A DNA stretch of 64,000 bases, taken from assembly GCA_002049455.2 (NCBI GenBank), contig KV919094.1, forward strand, positions 18,703-82,702. The letters are read 5' to 3'. Below, one piece after another: positions 41,545 to 51,680 of the stretch. The DNA is from Porphyra umbilicalis. Its lineage: Eukaryota; Rhodophyta; Bangiophyceae; Bangiales; Bangiaceae. A program made the translations under genes and the position numbers. Each line of letters starts with the position of its first letter. Position 1 is the first letter of the stretch. Under the pieces are notes generated by a model that had not been told where the DNA came from, made no database searches, and saw only the letters and a program-made list of their open reading frames with translations.

Positions 41545-43745
41545 TCAGTTGTCTACTAGCGCGGAGCTTTCTCCTGGAATACTTCTGAACGTTCGGAAAT
41601 CATATGGCCTTCTTCTCTGTGCCTCCCCATATCTGTCCATGTCAGCGGGGAAGCCAGGGCCCATGTGCGATAGTTCTTTGACTCTGGAAGGGGACTCATA
41701 CCATGACGGTGCTGCTCGAAAGCAAGCTCCATCCACTAATATCAGTGGAATAGTCAGGGACTGCGTCTGTTGCACTGTAGAAGCGAGCGCTGGGGCAAGA
41801 GGCAGTTGCCAGATCGTTGCGGATACGGGTGCCATGATAGAAGCTTCTCGCTTAAACTGCGGTGACGAGTGGAGCACATGTCGATGTCGAGAGTCCCCTG
41901 TGGCACCCATGGTCTAGTTCCAGAATGACGACTGGCATATCCACTTCACACTAAGCGTGCGACTGTCGAGTTTCTGCAGACTGGCGTGTCTCGCGTGGGT
42001 CTACGGTGGACGCACTGGGACCGTCAAGCACGGTGCCGCTTGCGCCGTTATACAAGTTGAGTTCCTCGCACACGTTTTTGGTTAACAGCACGCGACCGCA
42101 TTCAAAAGTGCAAGAGGCGTTGGCCGAAAATTTCTCGCCGCTATTTCCGCCTCGTTCCTTTGTCAGACAGCGTGGTATGATCTGCGCCTGCTCTGGCGTT
42201 GAACATCCGTTGCGCGATAGATTCCTGAGACGACGTGGTTCCACACTCGAACTGTTTGCTCCGTCTGTCCATCTACAGAAGGGGCCGGGCATGCATATTG
42301 GAGTTTCTGTCCGTTCCACGATATGGCCTCCAGGCTCGTTCAATCCACAGCCACCGCGTCCTCAAGCGATTTTGGAGCTGCTGGACCGTACAGAGCAGCT
42401 GCGCTTGTATTCAATGTAGAAATATCTTCTGGTGACGTGGCAACAACGCTCAATGTCGAGACACTGTCTTGGACCGGGCACAACTTCTTTGTCAAATCGT
42501 TAGGTCGACACATTTGTTTCAGTCCCGGTAGTAGTCCGTCCCACTTATTTCTTCCACTGTCGATTGGCGATCACCGTCACTGTGTCAGATCCTTGTTCTT
42601 CCGATACGACACAGATGGAATGGATCCCGGGAAGGGCCCTTGCAGCGGACAGGACAATATAGACGGACGTGGACGCGGACCGTTCGAGACGGTCCCTTTC
42701 CTCCGATTCGTTTCATTGGGTCCATCTGAAATCCTTATTGATTGTATTTTTCCGTCTGCTTGGTCTCTCATCCGCAGTCGGCCGATGCTGTCGTTTTGTG
42801 GACACTTGCTGGAATTGCTTCGGATTCGAGACTGCGCTGTTTTTGTCAGCCACCCCCTCCCACGGGGCTACCGAGCGCGACCTAATGAGACGGCTGATGA
42901 GAGGTCTAATGCTTGAGCATGACAAACCGTCCGGAACGCGTGCGATGGGAATCGAACAGACGTGGGACCATAAGACGAAGCGGACGCGTCCACTTTATCC
43001 GTAACGTCTACTTTAACAAGCCGAATCACCGGCCAAGATGGTAGCAAGTCTATTCGTGGGCTATTGGGTTAGCGCCATCTGACCGCATGTTTTGCCAATG
43101 ATCAAGGGCATCTCCAGCGGTCTGTTCTGGTACTAGACATGGAAATCCCGCGGCTCACCCGCTTTTGGTGGCCCGTACCTCTTGGATGACTCGCAAAGCA
43201 CCGCATAGCACAGATGATCGCGTTGCATGGTTCGAAGTCCGCGCACAGAGGGCCTGTGGCGAGGTAGCCACGACATTTGCGAAGCGGCGTGTTCTAGAGG
43301 CGCTTTTGCTCGTCGTTCTCTTGAGTCAAGTCTTTGGCGCAACGTATGGCTATAGCTATCCTTCTGGCCATCCTGCGCAGATTTGGGACGAGGGATAGCC
43401 ATATGGCGCAGGATATGGCCACATGATCTCCCGATAGCGATGCTCGCAGCCATTGGATTGCAAAATGGCACATCGATAGAATTGATCTGACGTAAAACCA
43501 AGCGAAAAGAAGATACATCCTGCTTGGCAATAGTATGCCCAAGAGCGCACAATTTTGCACACAGATGCGCAGGCGTCAGAAAACTAAACTTGTCGATCTC
43601 AAGTACTGCCAGATCACTTCAATCCATCTGCAAGCGGACGAGCGTCATTTCGGACATGTCAGAGCTTATCTCTCTGGCAGGGATTATTGGAGCATTGTGT
43701 TTCGTCAGGCCACTAATACGTGCAGCTGAAACCCCAGTGATGGCT
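41545..43745 (-). pseudogene. Degenerate PIF1-like DNA helicase
   Basis: Relic of a superfamily-1 PIF1-type helicase, read on the minus strand in several frames. In order, VKVAITGVSAARISGLTKHN near 43725 matches motif Ia (VAVTAPTGIAA..I.G.TLHS). LAVLEIDKFSFLTPAHLCAK near 43600 matches the Walker B block (VLVIDEISML), with Lys for Glu. VLLTKNVCEELNLYNGASGT near 42060 matches the conserved (V)MLTKN...GLVNGA.GTV block. WQLPLAPALASTVQQTQSLT near 41810 matches the C-terminal L.LAWA.TIHKSQGLTL block. Frameshifts and stops separate these, about 800 bp (42343-43133) between the halves is unrecognisable, and the Walker A loop was not found. Such helicases are carried by Helitrons and also occur as stand-alone repeats. 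No Helitron ends or Rep domain were seen here. Confidence 0.75.
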
Positions 43746-44372
43746 ACTTTCACGGGTGGCTTATGTCTCCTCTGCGTGTGTTCTTCTGTACCATCCTGTC
43801 TCGTGAAGTCTTGAGGTACATTGTGATAGTTGCAATAGAGAGCGTCGACAAGTCAAATGTGGGTCGGCGGCGTGGATCGAGGAGACGTTTCGTGCCACGC
43901 AGCGGCCGCTATCCACATTTGGAACCCATTCGTGGCTATGTGGGTCATCCGACCCACGCCAGATACCGGTCGTTGAAGACCACGTGGCCACACACGTGGC
44001 GCTGGTTGTGCCACCACTGCTCGTCTCAGCCCGGGCTTGTCGCCCGCCACGGGCGCTTGTGTCTCCAGTTTCGTGTGTATCGAGAAGGCGCATAATCTTG
44101 CACCGTACAAGCTGCCTTTGTGAAACGGCACCATACCCTCCCCGATGCCGTCACCCCCCCCCCCCCCCACGCCCTAAACTTCCGGCGCCCCTTCATCCAA
44201 AAGTCGCACCATGCCCATTCAATCCCATCTCCATCGACCGCCGCCCTGTCATATGGTCGGCCGGGGCGTTTCCCCAAGGGGAAAGGGGTGATGGTGCTTG
44301 GAGTGGAGGTCAATTGGAAGGCGTTGCTCGCCCAGAGGTCGCTTCTGTGCCGTTGCGGTAGATGTGGAGAGC
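43746..44372. other. Spacer between helicase and piggyBac-like relics
   Basis: About 630 bp with a C-run near 44155-44170. It may include eroded C-terminal sequence of the piggyBac-like gene, but nothing alignable was seen. Confidence 0.4.
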
Positions 44373-45293
44373 TCAAATCGTGTCGATGAGCTGTAAGCCC
44401 GCCGGCTTGTGCGACAAAGCGACCTTGACATTTGCAAAGTGCGAGTCCGCACAGACAATGCGCTCCGTTCCGGCCCAGGGGCGAACTAGACGGTGCAAAA
44501 CGGTGGTCCTGTGAAGAAGGCGGCTCTCGTCGGCCGACAGGTGAGCGTGTTGGTCCGCGACGGTCGTCACGAGATGCAGTTGTAGCATGATGCCGCTCCG
44601 CCCACATGCCGCGTTTTGAATCTCGCAGCCATTTTCCAGCTTACGGTCAAGGAAAACGTGCATGGGGTGCCCAATGGAGCTCCGAGCTCCCCCGAGACCG
44701 CACCACTTTACCATGCACACGTCAACACAAATAGCGCCGCCAGGAGTCTCGTGCGCTGCCCTGTGCTCGTTGATGGACAATATGAAATCGTTGATCAGCG
44801 TTCAGCGGTACCTTTCGCCGCTTGCGTCGTCGGTGGACGGGCCGACCGTCTGTTGCCGGCTGAATCTCAACGCCGACCACATAGTGTCGAAGCGGTGGCG
44901 CGACATGCTCGCGCCTGCGCTGAGGGCGCAAACCGGCTGGTCGTGCTACTCAAATTCGTGCGGCGTGGTCGATGCAGCCCCTGCCGGGCTTGACAATCCC
45001 GATGCGGGCGTTCCCGCCACCGTAGACGTTGGGTCGCCAAAAGTATCTTGGGTGGATGGTGGCGTGAAAGGTGGGCCAATCGGCGGCGCCCGTGGCGCAC
45101 TCAGCGATTCCGCAGCGTGCAAAATCAGGGCGGGCCCATCACCAATGGCGCTGTGTCCTGTCACAGGGCCACCGACGGCAGGGGCTGGAAAGGCTGTTGA
45201 CGACAAGCCCGTCACTCGCGCAATCGGATCTCGAGACGGGTCTCGCGCGGCGTCGGTTGGTAGAAGTGGGGTAAAGGTCACCGTGGAGTGCAC
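44373..45293 (-). pseudogene. PiggyBac-like transposase relic (DDE_Tnp_1_7)
   Basis: Decayed transposase of the piggyBac superfamily. One minus-strand frame can be followed from 45293 to 44373, with two in-frame stops (TAG near 44947 and TGA near 44807). Landmarks are RHRFDTMWSALRFS (the F..I...LRF block), LINDFILSINEHRAA, then AICVDVCMVKWCG (the D-E-S-M-V block with the second acidic residue changed to Val). HPMHVFLDRKLENGCEIQ and RLVRPWAGTERIVCADSHFA (second catalytic Asp block, normally V.ADSWF) follow. The frame ends shortly after. The upstream frame to ~45565 may hold its N-terminal part. TTAA-flanked ends were not located. Identification is by eye but rests on several ordered blocks. 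Confidence 0.8.
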
Positions 45294-45593
45294 AGCCGCT
45301 GCTGCATCGGGGGGGGGATGAGGGGGGAGGGCGAAGGAGCCGGGGCGGGTACGGGACCAGTAAGAATGCTGCGGAGGCCGAGATTCTTGACCGCCGTCGT
45401 CCCGAGAAACTCAAACCGTCCTGAAATCGTTCTAGACATGCGACCTTCGACTTTGAATTTCGTAACCGCCGTCACCATGCCGTTTGCAATCGCGTCGTTC
45501 GGTCCGCTGCCCAGAAGAAGGGCACACGTGCCCGCGGAGCGATGGTGCCTAACCCTCTCGTGCATTGTGGAGCTTTAAACCAGTTGAGGTTCC

Positions 45594-46872
45594 CCAATCA
45601 TGGTGCCACGCGGTCGCGTGCGGCGCAAAACCAAGAAAGAGTGGAAGAGGAGAAGGGAGGGGGGGGGGGGGCGGAGATGCGAGAGGCGCTGAGATGGTGG
45701 CGGGCATTGAACACTCTGGGGGTGCCGCACGCATCAGAGAGGCCATGAAGCCAGGTCACGGGGGCCAAACAGCGGGTGGAGGTCCCTCCGAGGCGGGAAA
45801 GTGGTAGCATTTATTGCGACGGAGCGCGCCTGCCGCGAGTGTGGAGTCTCGAAAAACGCGCATGCATCGACTCTTTGGCTCACCTGGGGCCCTGGAGAGA
45901 GTGCTTTGTCTGCCTTTCAGTGCTGGCGCGGCGAGAGATGCGGCGAGAGTGCCACTGAGACCGATGATGTTCCACCTCTGGCGACCTCACACAAGAAAAA
46001 ACATTGACAGTTGCGTGGCCACCAGCGTGCCACCCCGGAGAGTGAAAGCCCCCCTTCCTCTTCCAAAGCTAAACAGCCACCGCTGAGCTCGAATCTGGCA
46101 TTGGAATCGCGACCAGATCAGCGGTGTCAGCAGGACAATGCGGTCAAAAACGGGATCATATGATCTCAATGGGATCATTTGATCATAGTGCTAAATAGAC
46201 GCTATGGTCTGTCAAGGCTGGTTTTTCCCGAAACGTTCACCAAGATCATCTACTCCGCGGGAAGAATGCATCTCCACACACAATAAAGTATACCGAACGT
46301 GAAACGTATGTACTGTACGTTTTCAGAAAAGAGACAGACATGGAGAGGCATCGATGGCTCTGCTAGCGGGCCCTTTATGTGGAGTGCACTCCTCTTCTCA
46401 AAAGCACAATCACGCAAAGAACTCGCATTGAATGGCCCCTGCCAATCAGTCAAGGGGGGAAGATATGTTTTTCGCGCAGGACTTCTGAGTTATTAAGACA
46501 AGAACACGGGCCACCAAGAGGTTCAAAACGGGCGACAACGTACGTGCTTCTGACGACAGTTCTGGGATCGCTGCGTCGGCGGGGGCTGATAAAGCGTCAA
46601 GTGGTCCTGTGTTGAAAATGACAGGCAGAAGCTTTCTCCAGTGGATCCGGAGCCAACCTCTGTGCCGAGTTCCGCGATCCACTTTGCTGTTATTACAAGA
46701 GGATGCCTAGTGCTGATTTCGAAAAAACGAGGGATGGGCGGTGCATTTTCCTGTCGTGAAGAGTCATTGTTTATCCCGTGTGGGGGGGCGGCCTTGTGGC
46801 GAGAAACCTGGGCAGCATCGCATGATAGAGCGCGCCAGCCGATCGGTTCGACTGTCATGGCATGACTTTGAG
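45594..46872. other. Intergenic/transposon-derived, no gene recognised
   Basis: No motif-bearing frame was found. It contains a G-run near 45659-45671 and a pair of ATGATC palindromes at 46151-46183 (GGGATCATATGATC and GGGATCATTTGATC). Confidence 0.45.
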
Positions 46873-47631
46873 TCCACAGTTCATCCTCTGAGGACGAGTT
46901 TATGGTTATTGCTATCATGGCCTCTCTCCTGCCCTGCTCGCATGCAAGCTCGTTGCGGAGCAACCATCATCATCGAAAAGATGGAGACGCAGCTGTTCGT
47001 CGACCCTTGACAAAACGCGGAGAAGTACGTTGAGGCCAGCACGACTCTAGATGATGTGTCCGGCAGTTCCCATATTAACCGGAATGACAGTGACACAGCG
47101 TCGTTTCATTTGTCTGTGGCTTTGCATCTATTTTCCCTTCCACATGGTGAGGGCGCGCGTTCCAACTTTGAGAGAAAGAATGGGGTGGAGTGGTACCGCC
47201 GCATGCGCCGAACTGACGTGTTCTTTAAGCGTGTCCGCATGACAGAGAGATTATTATGCGTGTTGTACAATCAACAGAAGCCCTTAATGCGGTACCGTGG
47301 CGATGGGCGGGTGGACCATCCTCCCGACATTCACCAACGCATTTAACTTTTAATTGTTCTGGATTGACTGGCTCAGGGTGGCTCTCTTCTGCTGACATGC
47401 AACACGGCGGACGTGTCCGAGTCGACGTTGAATCGTGTTCTGAGAGAGGTGCTGTCTGCGATTGAGTGTGCACTGCCCATTCCCGTGTGTCCATCTTCAG
47501 TCTATGGACAGTCGAAAGTTGCAGTGGACCTTGTCCATCTGCTTGGCTGCCTGTTCACGATGATCATCGGGGTGATTGACATTATCCTAATTCCAAGTGG
47601 TACCCCTCCTGCTCGGATAAAAATGTCTTAA
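46873..47631 (+). pseudogene. PIF/Harbinger-like transposase relic
   Basis: Decayed transposase of the DDE_4 (Harbinger) class on the plus strand. From 46881 one frame reads SSSEDEFMVIAIMASLL followed by a basic segment, a typical N-terminus for this class. After a frame change, VEWYRRMRRTDVFFKRV (about 47185) matches the W..RFRM....F..L block. Then comes LLIVLD-stop-LAQGGSLLL and DVSESTLNRVLREVLSAIEC, matching the G.S.STV.R....V..AI helix-turn-helix. IIGVIDIILIPSG near 47570 matches the first catalytic block (GVIDGTHI.I), with the Asp retained. At least two in-frame stops and one frameshift are visible, and nothing clear follows 47631. No terminal repeats were found; the TAA-flanked MITE at 10418 has the right target duplication for this superfamily. 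Confidence 0.75.
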
Positions 47632-49134
47632 AAACTGTTGTAAGTTTTTCTATGCGCTATCCGTCCTTGTCTTTACTGACAATTGGAAGCGCTTCTTGTG
47701 GACGCGCTCAAGTTTGCCTGGCTCCATCGGTGACAGAAAACGTGCGGTGCAAAAGAGCTAATCTGCGCCTGTCGTCCTCTTTCTGCGAATTGGCCAAAAC
47801 CGCGCGGGAGCTCTCCTGGTCCGCCAGGGTCCTAGCACAGCCCTCCGCAGCTTGAGTAGCCGCAAGCTTGGCCTGACCTTGTTCGCAACCGGCGCGCCCG
47901 AAAACGGGAGGCCCTGCCATCGCCTGCTTCGGGGCGTGACGGGCGGAACGACACGGTCAGTGGCCGTGATCAGCTCACGAATGTGTGTCGCACTCCGCTC
48001 CGCCGACCGAATACGAGGGAGCGGGGAAATTCTGGCGGCGAGAGAACTTTATTCATAGTCGTAATCAGAACCCCCGGGTGGCTATTCGTGTGCTGCATTG
48101 GGATCATCGCCACCTTCTTCGTCAACCTCCGCGCAGATCACATGTCGAAGCCGTCGCACGGGGGAGTCCGACGGCTGAGGCGTTGATTGGTGACGTTAAG
48201 CCGCGGCACGTCCACCAAAAACAACGCGACTCCTACGGTCTCGAGTCGGAGACCTTGCTGGAGGGGCAGTTGCAGGACAAAGACTGCATTCCATCGTACA
48301 CGACTCCTCCCCCGCCGCAGTCGCACCCCAAAGATCTTGACCCAGCTCATAGTTTAGAAACTCGGCTGTGTCCGGAGAACGAAAGTGATGGGCACACAAC
48401 AAAAGATCCAAGCACACGAAAACTGAAGTACAATGCATGAGCTACAGGAAAGCATCGAGCTAAAGTCAAGCCAAAGTTCCGTAGGCACACAAGCGAAGAG
48501 AGGTGTCAACAAGGACAGAAGTAGGACGAACGCACCTTCCAGGGTCTCAATTCATTTTGCACCGGCCCCTTGGTGTCGCTCCGCGCTTATCACGTTTCTG
48601 GAGGCCTCTCCATGCAGGTTGGAGACACCTCGGCTTGCTCTGAAACCGAGCATCCGTATACCTCATATACTGAGGGAACCGACCAGCGAGGTGCTCAGCA
48701 GCCGCCTGATAATGTGCATTCAGGGCCTTGACATCTTTTCGCGCCTGGAGATTGGCATGATCGTCGCGAGTCTGCTGCAGCCACTTGAGTAGCTCATGGC
48801 ACTCGTCGCTTCTCCACCGCTTGACCGCTTTCTCGTTTCCGGCCGGCTTCGAGGCCAGACGGCGCCGTGCACGGCCTCGGAGGCGGGTCTAATGGGAGAT
48901 TGGGGCATCAGCTCCCGTGGCCTCCTTCGAGCCTCCAGCGGAAGACTGGGGTGGCTCGGTATTGTCGGGGTTGCTCGTTGGGGATGGCACGGTGTCGAAG
49001 GGAGGTGGTTCGGTACGACGCGCGAGTGAGAGAGTAAGGGAACGGGATCGGTTTGGGGAGGAGCCCGCATCGATGGCATGTGCTTTTTTTGTGGTGTCGA
49101 CACCATGTGCCTGTTTCGTGCTGTTTTTCATTCA
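47632..49134. other. 1.5 kb without a recognisable gene
   Basis: Short frames on both strands, none with a motif. The left part may be eroded Harbinger sequence. Confidence 0.45.
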
Positions 49135-49302
49135 GGGTCATTCTACACCAGCCCGAACGCCCCGAACGTCCGAACGCTGAACGGCTATATCGAAATTCCA
49201 TTGGCCAAGCATCCCAGCCGAGGCCACGTCGCCCAATGGGATTTTGATATGGCCGTTCAGCGTTCGGACGTTCGGGGCGTTCGGGCTGGTGTAGAATGAC
49301 CC
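49135..49302. mobile_element. 168-bp palindromic MITE with TCA duplication
   Basis: Nearly the whole element is two inverted arms of about 70 bp beginning GGGTCATTCTACACCAGCCC, with a short unique centre. TCA stands directly on both sides (49132-49134 and 49303-49305). The arms differ at only a few positions, so insertion looks recent or the arms are homogenised. It has no coding capacity and only this copy is in the window. Confidence 0.85.
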
Positions 49303-49752
49303 TCAGACTACGCGCGGACGGCGGAAACGTACCACCTGAAGCTTATCCATTGTGGGATGACCACGGTTGCTTCCTCTGTGCTCGCTACCAGACGTCGAAG
49401 AAGTGAGTCTAGGAGTTGTACTGGAGGGACCAAAAACCCATTGGGAGGGACAGGTGTAGCAGGAATGTTTTTATTCAGTGTCGCTTGCGCGAATTTTATC
49501 CACACAAAAGTGTATGGGCCGTATTCACGATTCCGCCGGGGGAAATGCCGTAAGGCAAGTTGAGGGTCATACGCAAAACTGCGAGTAAATGATCGTAGGG
49601 TGAACTTATGCCACGTAACAAGACTTACGTTTACAATTGCAACGTTGGTACTTACGTCTGACCATGAGACATTGTCGTGGATAACTCCGGCCGCGGTGAC
49701 GAGCCCGTGTTGAAGGGCGGGAGTTCTTGTAAATACCATGACGAGGTTGGTA

Positions 49753-49883
49753 CAGCGCGTTCGCGTAATAAGAGAATCGTTTACAACAGAATATGAGTCG
49801 CGAGTCTTCCATTCCAGTCCGTTTGGGCCACTTTTTCTTCCTATTGAGCCGAATCAGCTGTCTCTTATAACGAGAACGCACTG
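49753..49883 (-). mobile_element. 131-bp pogo-type MITE, copy 3 (inverted)
   Basis: Full copy in reverse orientation, TA on both sides, with a few substitutions at the left terminus (CAGCGCGTTCGCG). Its right TA (49884-49885) is also the left TA of the next element. Confidence 0.88.
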
Positions 49884-49885
49884 TA

Positions 49886-50284
49886 CTGCTGATCCCCGAA
49901 TTTTGTCCCGGGGGACAGAGACAGAGACTGAGTCTGTACAAGGGCACTCTATTGGTTTTAAATGACAGTAAGAAGGCATCGAGTCCAATAGAAAGACCGC
50001 ATTCTGTGCCAGGACCTTGCATGGAGCAGAACTCACTCTTTGGTGCTTCTTGATTCGCTTTTTTCGGCGCGGAGCAAGCTGTCCAAACGAGATCTTGAGA
50101 CTTTCTTCTTTCTCCTCGCCAGAAGTGTAGAAAAGAAGAGGATCCGATGTTGATTTCCAGGCTGCATGGGCACATGTAAGCAATCAGGAGCACCAAGTCA
50201 GTCCCAGGGGCGTATCTGATTGGTGGAGAGAGTCGGACCGCAAGTCAGACTCTGTCCACCGGGACAAAGTTCGGGGATCAGCAA
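49886..50284. mobile_element. 399-bp TA-flanked element with ~40-bp inverted repeats
   Basis: The left end CTGCTGATCCCCGAATTTTG continues through GTCCCGGGGGACAG. The right end, inverted, reads TTGCTGATCCCCGAACTTTG and continues likewise. TA flanks both ends. No transposase is inside; a non-autonomous pogo/mariner-type element is inferred. Confidence 0.78.
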
Positions 50285-50513
50285 TAACTGAGGTGAGCCC
50301 GGCTTGTCGTCGACTTCGTCGTGTCGGCGTTTGCCCGTCGTACCCCGGTACATGTTTTTCCTGCTGTCGAAAAAAATGACCAACCGTGTTGCGGGTGATG
50401 CTCCATAAGGGTTTCAGCGCGTCCTCCTTGGTCTGATAGTTGAACAAGCGCACTTTGGCCCAGTAGGTATCTGCGGTCTGGCGTAGGCCACAGAATTCAT
50501 TTATCACCTACTA

Positions 50514-50644
50514 CAGTGCGTTCTCGTAATAAGAGACAGCTAATTCGGCTCAATATGAAGAAAAAGTGGCCAATACGGACTGGAATGAAAGACTCGCGAC
50601 CCATATTCTTTTGTAAACGATTCGCTTATAACGAAAACGCACTG
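50514..50644 (+). mobile_element. 131-bp pogo-type MITE, copy 4
   Basis: Full copy, TA-flanked, with the CAGTGCGTTCTCGTAATAAG left end. It sits 4 bp before the start of the dispersed repeat at 50649. Confidence 0.88.
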
Positions 50645-50648
50645 TATA

Positions 50649-50990
50649 CAGCGTTCTGTCCCCGATTCCTTAAAACTGAGAACTGCCAGATTCGAACATG
50701 CCCACCGACGGTTCGCAGAACTATCGCACATTGACTATGCGATCAAATTATGCCCACTTTCTGTTAATCTTGGAGACAGAGCCTGCAGTGGAGTTCAGAA
50801 GTGCGCGAAGACCATCTGCACCGATATTCAGTGGGAATCATCCTCACACCAGCACCAGCAGATTCGCCAATTGTCAGGCGAAGTTGCTCCACATGCTCAT
50901 GAAGGTTCATTCCGATTCGCTGGTTCTGATCGTTCTGCGTATCGTGCTGAGAAGTGTCCTGAAGTGGAGGTAAGATCATCCTGGGGATCG
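50649..50990 (+). repeat. 342-bp dispersed repeat, copy A
   Basis: It starts CAGCGTTCTGTCCCCGATTC and ends GATCATCCTGGGGATCG. An inverted copy with roughly three quarters identity, judged by eye, is at 59401-59743. No coding capacity. The CAG start and a TA two bases upstream hint at a TA-targeting element, but the ends do not form a clear inverted repeat. Confidence 0.75.
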
Positions 50991-51680
50991 TGCACAGGAC
51001 TGCCTTGCCGTCGAAGTACAATCATCCTAGGGATCGTCGTCATAGATTGAGTGAACGACTGCGCAAGATTGATCTAGATTCCTGCTTCAAGGAATCGATC
51101 GTAGATGATAGCCTGGACTACTTCGAGTGACGTTGTGAGAAGGGTCTGCCAAAGCCGATCAGAGAGCAATACCTGTTCAGTGGCAATCTCGTCCCCTATC
51201 GTGCCAACACAGCACGTCCCGAACTCGCAATCCTCCAGTTCAATACATGTCAGGAGCACTCGCACCAGAATACACAAGCGCATGAGTAGTATGTCAGATT
51301 CCACGATGGGCATTGGTCTGAACGGAGGGAGCGTCAAAAAGATTTTGTTCACGCTGTTGACTGAATAGGCAGACAGTTTGTTTGCGGAAGAGGCAGTCAG
51401 ACAATCAGTTGAACAAGTCTTCTCATTTTTTTCGAATGACAGTCCCCGAGATGATCTGTGGGTCAGAATGACACTGCTTCTGGAAAGATCCCAGAATCAG
51501 TCCCGAAGATGATCCGTTGAACGAGTCCAGAAACTGTAGTGATTATCTGCCGAATCACAGAGGTCACTCCAGAATCAGGTAATCTGAAATATAGGATTTT
51601 TGCTGATCCACGGAACTGTTGTGCACATGATCCTCCGAACCATGCTGAGGCCATTTCACAGAAGATTTTGCATGGCGATC
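50991..51680. other. Spacer rich in GATC-type motifs
   Basis: Many scattered GATGATC/GATCATC-like words, similar to the end of the dispersed repeat; possibly a longer version of that element. No gene recognised. Confidence 0.4.

Noticed and set aside
44662..45321. A 219-codon plus-strand ORF that looks protein-like.
   Set aside because: It is antisense to the piggyBac-like frame, which explains the sequence with ordered conserved blocks.
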